From Pseudodesulfovibrio pelocollis (lineage in GTDB: Bacteria; Desulfobacterota; Desulfovibrionia; Desulfovibrionales; Desulfovibrionaceae): DNA of 37,498 nucleotides. The stretch spans positions 1 through 37,498 of the forward strand of contig NZ_JASTWE010000037.1 of the NCBI RefSeq assembly GCF_030282845.1, in the 5' to 3' direction. Positions 1 through 7,874 of this stretch are shown here, in pieces (position 1 is the first letter of the stretch; each line of letters begins with the position of its first letter). Under the pieces are notes generated by a model. That model was not told the origin of the DNA. It made no database searches and worked only from the letters and a program-made list of their open reading frames with translations. Position numbers and translations under genes: made by a program.

Positions 1-1
1 C

Positions 2-3000
2 GACGAGGCCATGATCCTCGAAGGCTCCAGCCGGGTGACCGGCAATGTCCGCGCCAATGACTACGACATCGACGGCGACCGGACCACGGTCAGCGAAGTC
101 AACGGCGAGGCGGGCAATGTGGGCACCGTCATCCAGGGCAACTACGGCACCATCGTCATCAACGCCAACGGGAGCTACACCTACCGCCCGGACAACTCTC
201 TTGACGCCGTCAAGAGCCTTGGCCGGGACGACACCCTGACCGAGGAATTCTCCTACACCCTTTCCGACGGCAGCCTGACCGACACCACCACCCTGACCAT
301 TACCATACAAGGGGTCAACGACGCCCCCGACCTGAGCTTCAGTGGCGCGGACCAGACCCGCAACTACGTGGTCAACGGCAGCTTCGAGGACGTGGTCATC
401 GCCCCTGGCGACTGGGCGCAGGGCCACACGCCCGAGGGCTGGGACAAGGTGGCCGGAGACCGCTGGGAAGTCATGAGCGGCGAGCGCCACGGCATCATCG
501 GAGCCACGGACGGCGACAACGTCATCGACTTCGGCGTGGGCAGCAGGGCGGCCCTGGTCATCTCCCAGACCATAGGCGATCTCGAGCCTGGCCAGTATGT
601 CATCGAGCTTGACCTCTTCGACCGGGGCTCCAACCTGGGCGAGGCGGACAGCGGCAACATCGACGTGCTCTGGAACGGCGAGAGCGTGGCCTCCTTCAAC
701 CCAGGTGACACCGCCTGGGAGACGGGCCGCGTCATCATCACTGTGGGCGACGAGGGCAGCGGGACGCTGACCCTGGCCTCGCACAACGCCGACGGCTACG
801 GCAACGTGGTGGACAACGTGCGCATGTACGCCATGACCGAGGCCCCGGGCGGCGCGGTCACCGTGGTCGAGAACAGCGCCACAGGCTCCTACGTGGCCTC
901 GGCTCTGGGCGCAGACATCAACGTGAACGACACCCTGACCTACGCCATCGGCGACAGCGACGGCTTCCCCGGCGAGGCGGCCCCCTTTGTGATCGACCCG
1001 GCCACCGGCGTCATCACCCTGGCCCCGGGCGCGAGCCTGGATTACGAAGCCAAGCAGAGCTACACCATCAACGTCACGGTCAGCGACGGCGATCTCGCCA
1101 CCACCCGGCAGCTGACCATCAACGTGGCCGATGTGGACGAAGCGCCCGTGGCCGTGCCGGTCAGCCTCGGCGAACTTTACGAGGACGGCGACGGCGGTGC
1201 CGGGGCCATCACTATGAGCGCCGCCGACCTCATCGGCAATTCCTACGATCCCGAGGGCCGCGCCCTCTCGGTGGAGAACCTGACCCTGACCCAGGGCCAG
1301 GGTGACCTGACCGCCAACCCGGACGGCACCTGGACCTTCACCCCGGCCCAGGACTGGAACGGCGAGGTCTCCTTCGGCTACGTCTTGAGCGACGGTGTGA
1401 ACACCACGCCGCAGACCGCCAGCCTGACCGTCCTGCCCACCAATGACGCGCCCATCATCCAGTTCGCTGTGGCCGCGCCCGACACCGGCACCAACCTCAT
1501 CGTCAACGGCAGCTTCGAGGAGCTGGTTGGCGGCGGGACCATCGCACCCAAGGACTGGGCCAACGGGGTCGCCCCGGTGGGCTGGGACAAGGTGGCTGGC
1601 GACCGCTGGGAAGTCATGAGCGGCGAACGCCACGGCATCATCGGCGCGAGCGACGGCGACAATGTCATCGACACGGGCGTGGGCAACAGGGCGGCCCTGG
1701 TCATCTCCCAGACCATCGACAACCTTGAGCCGGGCCAGTACCTCGTCGAACTCGACCTCTTCGACCGCGGCTCCAATCTGCGGGAACCGGACAGCGGCAA
1801 CATAGACGTGCTCTGGAACGGCGAGATCGTGGCCTCCTTCAACCCGGGCGACGACGCCTGGGAGACGGGCCGCGTGCTGATCACCGTGACCGAGGCGGGC
1901 AGCGGCACCCTGACCCTGGCCTCGCACAACGCCGACGGCTACGGCAACGTCATCGACAACGTGCGCATGTACGCCGTGACCCCGGCCGAGGGCGACGCGG
2001 TCACGGTGAACGAGAACTCCCCGGCCGGCACCTTCGTGGCCAGCGTGGTGGGCGCGGACATCGACTCCATGGGCCTGACCTATTCCCTGGCCGACCCGGA
2101 CGACACCTCGCCCTTCACCATCGACCCGGCCACCGGCGTGATCACCCTCAAGGAAGGCGCGAACCTCGACTACGAAACCACCGCATCCTACACCGTGGAG
2201 GTCACGGTGAGCGATGGCGAGTTGACCACCACCCGGCAGCTGACCATCAACGTGGGCGACGTCAACGAGATTCCGGTGGCGGGCGACGACGAGCTTGGCA
2301 CGATCACCGTGACCGAGGGCGTGGTCATCGATCTGACAACCCCTGACTCGGGCGTCAATACAACCCAAGTCCAGACACAATGGGCGGCTCAGGGAGTGGC
2401 CGTGCGCGCCCTGACCGGTGACGGAATGGATGCCGGCTCCTGGAGCGACGCGAATCTGGGCACCAAGAACGTAAGCTTCAGCGTGGACGGCACGAGCTAC
2501 GCCTATTCCGGCCTGGGCGTCAGCGCGCCGGGCAACATCGACGGCGGCGAGGTGGACCTGCTCGACGGCAGCCACGACACCCACACCGAGTTGCTGGCCG
2601 TGTCCTTTGACAAGCCCATGCAGAGCGTGACCCTGGAGCTGTCGGCCCTGTTTGGTGGCGAGGGTGCCCCCTACGACGGCGGACACACCGAGATGGCCCG
2701 CGTGGCCGCCTTTGATGCGGATGGTGCGCTGCTCGGGTATGTGGACGTGCAGGGCACGGTCAACGGGCTGGCCACCGTCACCCTTGATGTCACCGAGCAG
2801 GGCTACGGCCTGCCAATCGCCACCGTGGCGGTCATGCCCCTTGCCAACGACGCGGGCCTGTCGGGCAACAACTCCGACTTCCTGTTGCGCAGCGTCAGCG
2901 GCGAGTCCATGGCCGAAGTCTCCGGCACTTTCCTCGAAGACGAAACCATCACCCTGGACGGCAGCATCCTGCTGGCCAACGACTTTGACCCGGACGGCGA

Positions 3001-4750
3001 TCCCCTGACCATCACCGAGGTGGGCAACGCCACCCACGGGACGGTCAGGCTTGAAGGAACCCAGGTGATCTTCGAGCCCGAGGCCGACTACAACGGCCAA
3101 GCCACCTTCACCTACACCGTCAGCGACGGCCGTGGCGGCTTCGATACCGCCACCGTGACCCTGAACATCACGCCGGTGAACGATGCTCCCACCCTGGACC
3201 TGAACGCCACCGAGCAGAACGCGGACTTCGCCGCCATCTACATGGCGGGCGAGGCCCCGGTGTCCATCGCCGGCACTATCGCCATCAGCGACGTGGACTC
3301 GGCCATGATGAGCAAGGCGGTCATCACCCTGACCAACGCCAGACCCGGCGACGTGCTCGACACCGACGGCGTCTCCGGCCTGTTCGTGGATGTGGACGCC
3401 ACCACCGGGGGGCGGATCGTGGTCACCCTGAGCGGCACGGCCACGGCCGCCGAGTACGAGAGCGCCATCAAGGCCATCACCTTTGCCAACACGGCCGACG
3501 ACCCGGGATTCGGCACCCGCCAGATCACCGTGCAGGTAACCGACGCCGAAGGTGGCCAGTCCCTGGCCAGCAACACGGCCACCAGCGCCATCCGGGTGAG
3601 CGAGCCGGGCATGGTGGTCATGGATGTCAGCGGCCAGGAGGTGGTCTTCGCCTCCCAGGACGCGGGCTACACCAACATGCTCGGCATCTACACCCTTGAT
3701 GACCAGGGCAAGCCCGTGGACCCGGAGATCATCCTCTTCAACAGCAAGACAGCGGTGCCGGGCAACGTGCTCAAGACCTTTGCCGGAGACGACCGGATCA
3801 GGTTCTTCCTGATTCCCGACGTCACGGCGACCACCGTGCTGGCCACCGACTCCCTGGACTTCGTCTGGTCAAACGGCCAGTGGGAGCTTTCCGTCACCAG
3901 GGACGGGGCCAACTCCTACACCAACGTGCACTTTGACGATCCGGCCCTGAACCCGGCCGGAGAAGAGCCCGGATTCTGGTCCTCCTTCATCGGCGAGAAC
4001 GGCCAGGGCCTGGAACCGAGTCTGGACAACGTGGGCCAGACCCTGGGAGCCGGGTTCACCGTCGATCCGGGTGAGGCCGTGGAAGTCCGCATGGACGACC
4101 AGTTCGCCGGACAGGGCAACGGGCCGAATCAGGATTCCAATCCATACAAGAAGAACGGCGCAAACGACGATGACGACGACTTCAACGACCTCGTTGTCAC
4201 CGTACGCGGCACCGAGGACGGCCACTTCATCGGCGGCGGGGGCGACGACTACGCCTTCGGCGGCGCTGGCAACGACACCCTTGAAGGCAACGCGGGCAAT
4301 GACACGCTCATCGGCGGCAGCGGCAACAACCTGCTGGTGGGCGGCCCCGGCGACGACCTGCTCATCGGCGGCATCGGCAACGACACCTTCAATCCCGGCA
4401 GCGGCCGCGACGTGATCCGCACCGGCGACGGATTCGACACCATCATCATCGACCGCTCGGTCCTGGCCGACGGCGGCGGCGAGATCACGGTGGAGGACTT
4501 CTCCGTGGGCATGGACGCCCTGGACCTGCGCGACGGCATGGAGGTCCGCGACATCGCCTTCGGCACCACGGCCGACAACATCAGCTACGCCGACGTGCTC
4601 GTGGGCAATGATGCGGATCAGGTGGTCATCAAGCTGCTGGGAGTGAGCCAGACCAACCTCTCCGGCCACCAGAGCGCCGTCACCCACGAAAACCACGTGG
4701 ACGACCTGCTCCAGTACATGATCGACTCGGGCGGCAACGGCAACCACTAG
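2..4750 (+). CDS. Giant RTX / type I-secreted adhesin (5'-truncated by the window edge)
   Basis: This is a surface adhesin exported by type I secretion. The reading frame is open to base 2, before the first ATG at 11, and starts mid-domain (GNV.AND, VCBS-like), so the N-terminus is missing. Counting from the ATG: a VCBS/cadherin-like repeat (about 1-107); a DUF642-like module opening VVNGSFE (about 118-277) plus a cadherin-like repeat; a second copy of that pair (about 494-757); a further beta-sandwich region (about 770-975); tandem cadherin-like repeats (about 980-1200); a DUF4114-like domain ending DDDDDFNDLVVTV (about 1210-1400); RTX nonapeptides such as GGAGNDTLE (about 1405-1475); and a C-terminal type I secretion tail. 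TolC follows, and the exporter, adaptor and LapG-like protease lie further along. A LapA/LapG-type retention module and cleavage site would be in the missing N-terminus. The adhesin role is family-based inference. Confidence 0.93.
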   Translation, partial: DEAMILEGSSRVTGNVRANDYDIDGDRTTVSEVNGEAGNVGTVIQGNYGTIVINANGSYTYRPDNSLDAVKSLGRDDTLTEEFSYTLSDGSLTDTTTLTITIQGVNDAPDLSFSGADQTRNYVVNGSFEDVVIAPGDWAQGHTPEGWDKVAGDRWEVMSGERHGIIGATDGDNVIDFGVGSRAALVISQTIGDLEPGQYVIELDLFDRGSNLGEADSGNIDVLWNGESVASFNPGDTAWETGRVIITVGDEGSGTLTLASHNADGYGNVVDNVRMYAMTEAPGGAVTVVENSATGSYVASALGADINVNDTLTYAIGDSDGFPGEAAPFVIDPATGVITLAPGASLDYEAKQSYTINVTVSDGDLATTRQLTINVADVDEAPVAVPVSLGELYEDGDGGAGAITMSAADLIGNSYDPEGRALSVENLTLTQGQGDLTANPDGTWTFTPAQDWNGEVSFGYVLSDGVNTTPQTASLTVLPTNDAPIIQFAVAAPDTGTNLIVNGSFEELVGGGTIAPKDWANGVAPVGWDKVAGDRWEVMSGERHGIIGASDGDNVIDTGVGNRAALVISQTIDNLEPGQYLVELDLFDRGSNLREPDSGNIDVLWNGEIVASFNPGDDAWETGRVLITVTEAGSGTLTLASHNADGYGNVIDNVRMYAVTPAEGDAVTVNENSPAGTFVASVVGADIDSMGLTYSLADPDDTSPFTIDPATGVITLKEGANLDYETTASYTVEVTVSDGELTTTRQLTINVGDVNEIPVAGDDELGTITVTEGVVIDLTTPDSGVNTTQVQTQWAAQGVAVRALTGDGMDAGSWSDANLGTKNVSFSVDGTSYAYSGLGVSAPGNIDGGEVDLLDGSHDTHTELLAVSFDKPMQSVTLELSALFGGEGAPYDGGHTEMARVAAFDADGALLGYVDVQGTVNGLATVTLDVTEQGYGLPIATVAVMPLANDAGLSGNNSDFLLRSVSGESMAEVSGTFLEDETITLDGSILLANDFDPDGDPLTITEVGNATHGTVRLEGTQVIFEPEADYNGQATFTYTVSDGRGGFDTATVTLNITPVNDAPTLDLNATEQNADFAAIYMAGEAPVSIAGTIAISDVDSAMMSKAVITLTNARPGDVLDTDGVSGLFVDVDATTGGRIVVTLSGTATAAEYESAIKAITFANTADDPGFGTRQITVQVTDAEGGQSLASNTATSAIRVSEPGMVVMDVSGQEVVFASQDAGYTNMLGIYTLDDQGKPVDPEIILFNSKTAVPGNVLKTFAGDDRIRFFLIPDVTATTVLATDSLDFVWSNGQWELSVTRDGANSYTNVHFDDPALNPAGEEPGFWSSFIGENGQGLEPSLDNVGQTLGAGFTVDPGEAVEVRMDDQFAGQGNGPNQDSNPYKKNGANDDDDDFNDLVVTVRGTEDGHFIGGGGDDYAFGGAGNDTLEGNAGNDTLIGGSGNNLLVGGPGDDLLIGGIGNDTFNPGSGRDVIRTGDGFDTIIIDRSVLADGGGEITVEDFSVGMDALDLRDGMEVRDIAFGTTADNISYADVLVGNDADQVVIKLLGVSQTNLSGHQSAVTHENHVDDLLQYMIDSGGNGNH
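362..1150 (+). repeat. Adhesin internal duplication, copy 1
   Basis: First copy of a roughly 790-bp module encoding a DUF642-like domain plus one cadherin-like repeat. It matches 1492-2280 closely, including long shared protein stretches such as WDKVAGDRWEVMSGERHGII and GTLTLASHNADGYGN. Conservation is visibly higher in the DUF642-like half than in the cadherin half. Confidence 0.85.
1492..2280 (+). repeat. Adhesin internal duplication, copy 2
   Basis: Second copy of the DUF642-like plus cadherin-like module at 362-1150. The two copies are separated by a single cadherin-like repeat (about 1150-1480), so the unit appears to have duplicated in direct orientation within the gene. Confidence 0.85.
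4222..4440 (+). repeat. RTX nonapeptide repeat block
   Basis: About eight consecutive glycine/aspartate-rich nonapeptides of the GGxGxDxLx type (for example GGAGNDTLE, GNAGNDTLI, GGPGDDLLI, GGIGNDTFN). In this family they bind calcium outside the cell and help fold the secreted protein next to the C-terminal secretion signal. Confidence 0.9.
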
Positions 4751-4758
4751 GCAACGCC

Positions 4759-4793
4759 AAAAGCCCCGGCCTCCCATGGAGACCGGGGCTTTT
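4759..4793 (+). terminator. Intrinsic terminator of the adhesin gene
   Basis: An 11-bp perfect stem, AAAAGCCCCGG paired with CCGGGGCTTTT, starts 8 bases after the adhesin stop and ends in four T. It separates the adhesin from the TolC gene, which therefore probably has its own promoter. Confidence 0.85.
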
Positions 4794-4807
4794 CCGCACC
4801 TTCGCCC

Positions 4808-4834
4808 TTGCCTTGCGCCCGAAATAACTATACC
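4808..4834 (+). promoter_or_regulatory. Possible promoter of the TolC gene
   Basis: TTGCCT (4808-4813) and TATACC (4829-4834) are 15 bases apart, just after the adhesin terminator and 46 bases before the chosen TolC start. Spacing is short and the match imperfect, so this is only a candidate. Confidence 0.25.
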
Positions 4835-4880
4835 TAGCATGAATACATTTACACACCTGAACCCACTTGAAAAAAACGAC

Positions 4881-6215
4881 ATGAAACACTCCCTGCTGAT
4901 ACCGCTTCTCATGGCTCTCGCCATGGCCGTTGCCACCCCTGCCCGGGCCGACATCGACGGCACCACCACCCTGAAGGAAACCGTGGTCGACGCGGTCAAA
5001 CAGCACCCGCAGATCAAGGCCATGCTCTTCAACCGCGAGGCGGTCTCGCGAGACCTTTCGGCCGCCCTGGGCCGGTTCTTCCCGTCCCTTGACCTGTCGT
5101 CCCAGTACGGGTTCCAGCAGTACAACAGTTCCACGGCCCGCAACCTGGGCAACGAGGACCGCACCCGCACCGCCGCGGACTCCTCCCTGACCCTGACCCA
5201 GAACGTCTTTGACGGCATGGGCCGCCTGAGCACCTACCAGGGCTCCAAGGCCCGCCTCGAATCCACGGAAAACCGCCTCTTCGACATGGTGGATTCCATT
5301 GCCCTGAGCGCCATCCGCGCCCATTTCGACGTGGTGCGCACGCGCAAGCTGGTGACCCTGGCCGAGGGCAACATCACCGACCACCAGTCCGTGCTCGAAT
5401 CCATCGCCGAGCGCGTGGCGGGCGGAGCAGGCAGCAAGGCGGACGAGATGCAGGCCCGTGGCCGTCTGGCCCGCGCCGAGACAACGCTCATCACCTATGT
5501 TGGAGAACTGCGCGCCAGCGAGGCTGAATACGTGCGCCAGACCGGCAAGACCCCCGGCTCCCTGGCCGAGCAGGTCTTCACCCCCGAGTATGTCCCGGCC
5601 TCCCTCGATCAGGTGCTGGAAACCTCCATCGCGGCCAACCCGAAGATCAAGGCCCGCAAGGCGGACGTGGAAGCCGTCACCCAGGACCGCGATCTGGCCC
5701 GCTCCAGCTACTACCCGGACATCGACATCAAGGTCAGCTCACGCTACACCGACCACCACGACGGCTCGTCCACCTATCTGCGCGACGACCGGGCCATGCT
5801 CGCCATGTCCTGGAACCTGTTCAGCGGCGGCAGCGACTACCAGTCCTCCCAGGCGGCCAATGCCCGCATCAGGCAGGCCCAGGAAGACCTGCACGACACC
5901 ACCGACGAACTGACCCGGCAGGTGGCCACCACCTGGGCCGAGTACAACACCGCCATGGGGCAGGTGGACAAACACCAGGAAGCGCTCCAGTACAGCATCG
6001 AATCGCGCGACATGTACCTGATGCAGTTCAACGTGGGCCAGCGCTCGCTCCTTGACGTGATCGACGCCATCAACGAGGTGTTCACCAACAGTGTGCTGCT
6101 CGAAACCGCCCAGAGCAACCGCGACTTCACCCTCTACAAGTTCCTCAATCTCCAGGGACGGCTGGTCAAGACCCTCGAAGTCTCTGAGAGCACCTACTCC
6201 ACTCTGCCCCAATAG
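4881..6215 (+). CDS. TolC-family outer membrane efflux protein (type I secretion channel)
   Basis: This is the outer-membrane channel expected to pair with the HlyD adaptor and ABC exporter encoded at 10716-14412. The 444-residue protein starts with a clear signal peptide (MKHSLLIPLL, cleavage near ARA-D) and shows the duplicated OEP pattern of long helical hairpins separated by beta segments (SLDLSSQYGF, DIDIKVSSRYTDHH). The C-terminal half carries the usual FNVGQRSLLDVIDAINE motif. ATG 4881 is chosen because the signal peptide begins there. In-frame ATGs at 4776 (inside the preceding terminator) and 4840 would put extra polar residues before it. A ribosome binding site is weak at all three. 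Length is normal for TolC/LapE proteins. The secretion role is inferred from context; assignment to the OEP family is firm. Confidence 0.92.
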   Translation: MKHSLLIPLLMALAMAVATPARADIDGTTTLKETVVDAVKQHPQIKAMLFNREAVSRDLSAALGRFFPSLDLSSQYGFQQYNSSTARNLGNEDRTRTAADSSLTLTQNVFDGMGRLSTYQGSKARLESTENRLFDMVDSIALSAIRAHFDVVRTRKLVTLAEGNITDHQSVLESIAERVAGGAGSKADEMQARGRLARAETTLITYVGELRASEAEYVRQTGKTPGSLAEQVFTPEYVPASLDQVLETSIAANPKIKARKADVEAVTQDRDLARSSYYPDIDIKVSSRYTDHHDGSSTYLRDDRAMLAMSWNLFSGGSDYQSSQAANARIRQAQEDLHDTTDELTRQVATTWAEYNTAMGQVDKHQEALQYSIESRDMYLMQFNVGQRSLLDVIDAINEVFTNSVLLETAQSNRDFTLYKFLNLQGRLVKTLEVSESTYSTLPQ

Positions 6216-6244
6216 TCCCTGCGACCGAAATCACCCTGACGGGA

Positions 6245-6274
6245 AAGGGGCACTGCCATGCGGCGGTGCCCCTT
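6245..6274 (+). terminator. Intrinsic terminator after the TolC gene
   Basis: A 13-bp stem, AAGGGGCACTGCC against GGCGGTGCCCCTT with one G-T pair and a 4-base loop, is followed by CTTGTTTTC. It lies between the converging TolC and MATE genes. It is best oriented for the plus strand, and its AA/TT ends could also serve the minus strand. Confidence 0.8.
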
Positions 6275-6326
6275 CTTGTTTTCCTGAACCCCCAAAGCGG
6301 TCCCTTGGTTCAAACGACCCGGCCGC

Positions 6327-7706
6327 CTACTCGTCAATGACGCGCAGGGTGCGCCACGGCCCCTTGCGGAAACGGGTCATGAACGTGGCCGCCAGGGCCG
6401 TGACATAGGCCAGCAGACAGAGCCAGGGTGCGTGGATGTCCACCATGTCGAAGTGATTGAGCAGCACCAGCGGCCCCACCATGCAAAAGACCGAGGCCCC
6501 GGCCATGGTCAGCATGATGAACCGGGTGTCCCCTGCGCCCTTGAGCCCGCCCATGTAGGTGATGGCAATGGCGTCCAGCAGGCAGAACACGGCCAGATAG
6601 CGCATCAGCACAGTGCCCGAGGCCAGCACCGGCGCAAAGTCGCTGGCCGTGTCGCCCCGCGCCTGGAACAACTCGATGAACGGCCCGGGAAAGGCCACGA
6701 AGATCAAGCCCATGGGGACCATGTAGACCAGGGCGATGTGCAGTACGCTCTTGGTGGCGTAGGCCGCCCGGTCCGGCTCGCCCCGCCCCATGGCCTGGCC
6801 CACCATGATGCTGGTGGCCACGTGCATGCCGATCATGGGCAAAAAGGCCAGGGTGTAGACCGAGATGGCCACGTTGGTGGCGGCCAGCTCGGTGGGGCCG
6901 ATGCGCCCGACAATGAAGACAAAGAAAGTGATGGCGAACATGTCGATGAAGAACTGCACCCCGCCGGGCAGGCCGTAGCGCATGAAACGGCCGAACAGCG
7001 CGCGGTCGATGCGCCAGGCCGAGCGCACCCGGAAGCGTTCCTCGTTGGCCCGGGTGAAGGTCATCAGCCCGAAGCAGACAGCGGGCAGGGTGAACGCGAC
7101 CAGCGTGGCGATACCCGCGCCCGCAATGCCAAGCTCCGGAAAGGGCCCGATGCCGTTGATCAGGCAGTAGTCCAGTGGGATGTTCAGGGCCATGGCCGCC
7201 ATGTTCACGACCATGACAGGCTTGGTCAGCCCCCTGCCCGAAAAAAAGCAGGAGAGGCAGATGCCCACCAGGAAGGGGCCGCCGCCCAGGGTCAGGATGC
7301 GAAAATAGACCACCTCCAGCTCCCGCACCTCTGGCGGATGACCGGCCAGGGCGAAGAGCGGCTCGGCCACGAACCAGAGGGCGGCCAGGAAGAGCCCGGA
7401 CGGGACACAGAACCACAGCCCCTGCCACAGGGCCGCGCCCACACGCTCGTGCCTGGTGGCCCCGGTATACTGGGAGACGAACACGCCCACATACTCTGCC
7501 ACGCCGAAAAAGAACGACAGGAAGAGAAAGGCCGCGACGCTCGCGGGCAGCGAGGCGGCCAGGGCGGCCATGGAGTAGCTGCCCAGGAAGACGCGGTCGG
7601 TAAAGGTCATGACCGATGACGAAACCATGCTGATCACCAGCGGCAAACCCAGCACCAAAGCCTGTCTGTAGCCGTTGTCGGCCTTCCAGCGTTCCATGAA
7701 TTGCAT
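6327..7706 (-). CDS. MATE-family multidrug/metabolite efflux transporter
   Basis: A 459-residue inner-membrane protein with about twelve hydrophobic segments and the two-fold MATE layout. It opens with QALVLGLPLVISMVSSSVMT followed by TDRVFLGSYS, matching the conserved first-helix region of NorM/DinF-like antiporters. Family members export drugs or metabolites in exchange for Na+ or H+; the substrate cannot be read from the sequence. Start ATG 7706 is preceded by GAGGA four bases upstream; a second in-frame ATG lies three codons in. It is a single gene on the minus strand, with its own candidate promoter, between the two halves of the adhesin secretion locus. Nothing links it to adhesin export. 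Confidence 0.93.
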   Translation of the reverse strand: MQFMERWKADNGYRQALVLGLPLVISMVSSSVMTFTDRVFLGSYSMAALAASLPASVAAFLFLSFFFGVAEYVGVFVSQYTGATRHERVGAALWQGLWFCVPSGLFLAALWFVAEPLFALAGHPPEVRELEVVYFRILTLGGGPFLVGICLSCFFSGRGLTKPVMVVNMAAMALNIPLDYCLINGIGPFPELGIAGAGIATLVAFTLPAVCFGLMTFTRANEERFRVRSAWRIDRALFGRFMRYGLPGGVQFFIDMFAITFFVFIVGRIGPTELAATNVAISVYTLAFLPMIGMHVATSIMVGQAMGRGEPDRAAYATKSVLHIALVYMVPMGLIFVAFPGPFIELFQARGDTASDFAPVLASGTVLMRYLAVFCLLDAIAITYMGGLKGAGDTRFIMLTMAGASVFCMVGPLVLLNHFDMVDIHAPWLCLLAYVTALAATFMTRFRKGPWRTLRVIDE

Positions 7707-7766
7707 ATGATCCTCGGCGGGATGAAGACGGCGAGCGGGACGGTGGACCCGTTTGCAAAGCCGATA

Positions 7767-7795
7767 TCAATACATGAATGGCCACTCACTTGCAA
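7767..7795 (-). promoter_or_regulatory. Candidate promoter of the MATE gene
   Basis: Read on the minus strand, TTGCAA (7790-7795) and TATTGA (7767-7772) are separated by 17 bases, about 60 bases upstream of the MATE start. TTGCAAAGC also occurs at 7753-7761 on the plus strand, giving a short direct repeat that could be a protein-binding site. Confidence 0.4.
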
Positions 7796-7821
7796 AGCAC
7801 TTTTTTGCCCATACCACGAGA

Positions 7822-7850
7822 AAGGCCCCGGCGCATCCACGCCGGGGCCT
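7822..7850 (-). terminator. Intrinsic terminator of the protease/HD-GYP transcription unit
   Basis: A 10-bp perfect stem (AGGCCCCGGC with GCCGGGGCCT) and an 8-base loop lie 25 bases beyond the stop of the HD-GYP gene. On the minus strand it is followed by TTTCTCG, so it ends the secretion/protease/sensor unit. Confidence 0.8.
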
Positions 7851-7874
7851 CGCACAACCAGATGAGGACCGGGA

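Noticed and set aside
4776-4880. N-terminal extension of TolC to ATG 4776 or 4840
   Set aside because: The first lies inside the adhesin terminator, and both would bury the signal peptide behind polar residues.
3869-5233. A 454-codon minus-strand open frame across the adhesin end and TolC start
   Set aside because: It crosses a terminator and two genes with clear domains; its Val/Ala-rich sequence matches no family.
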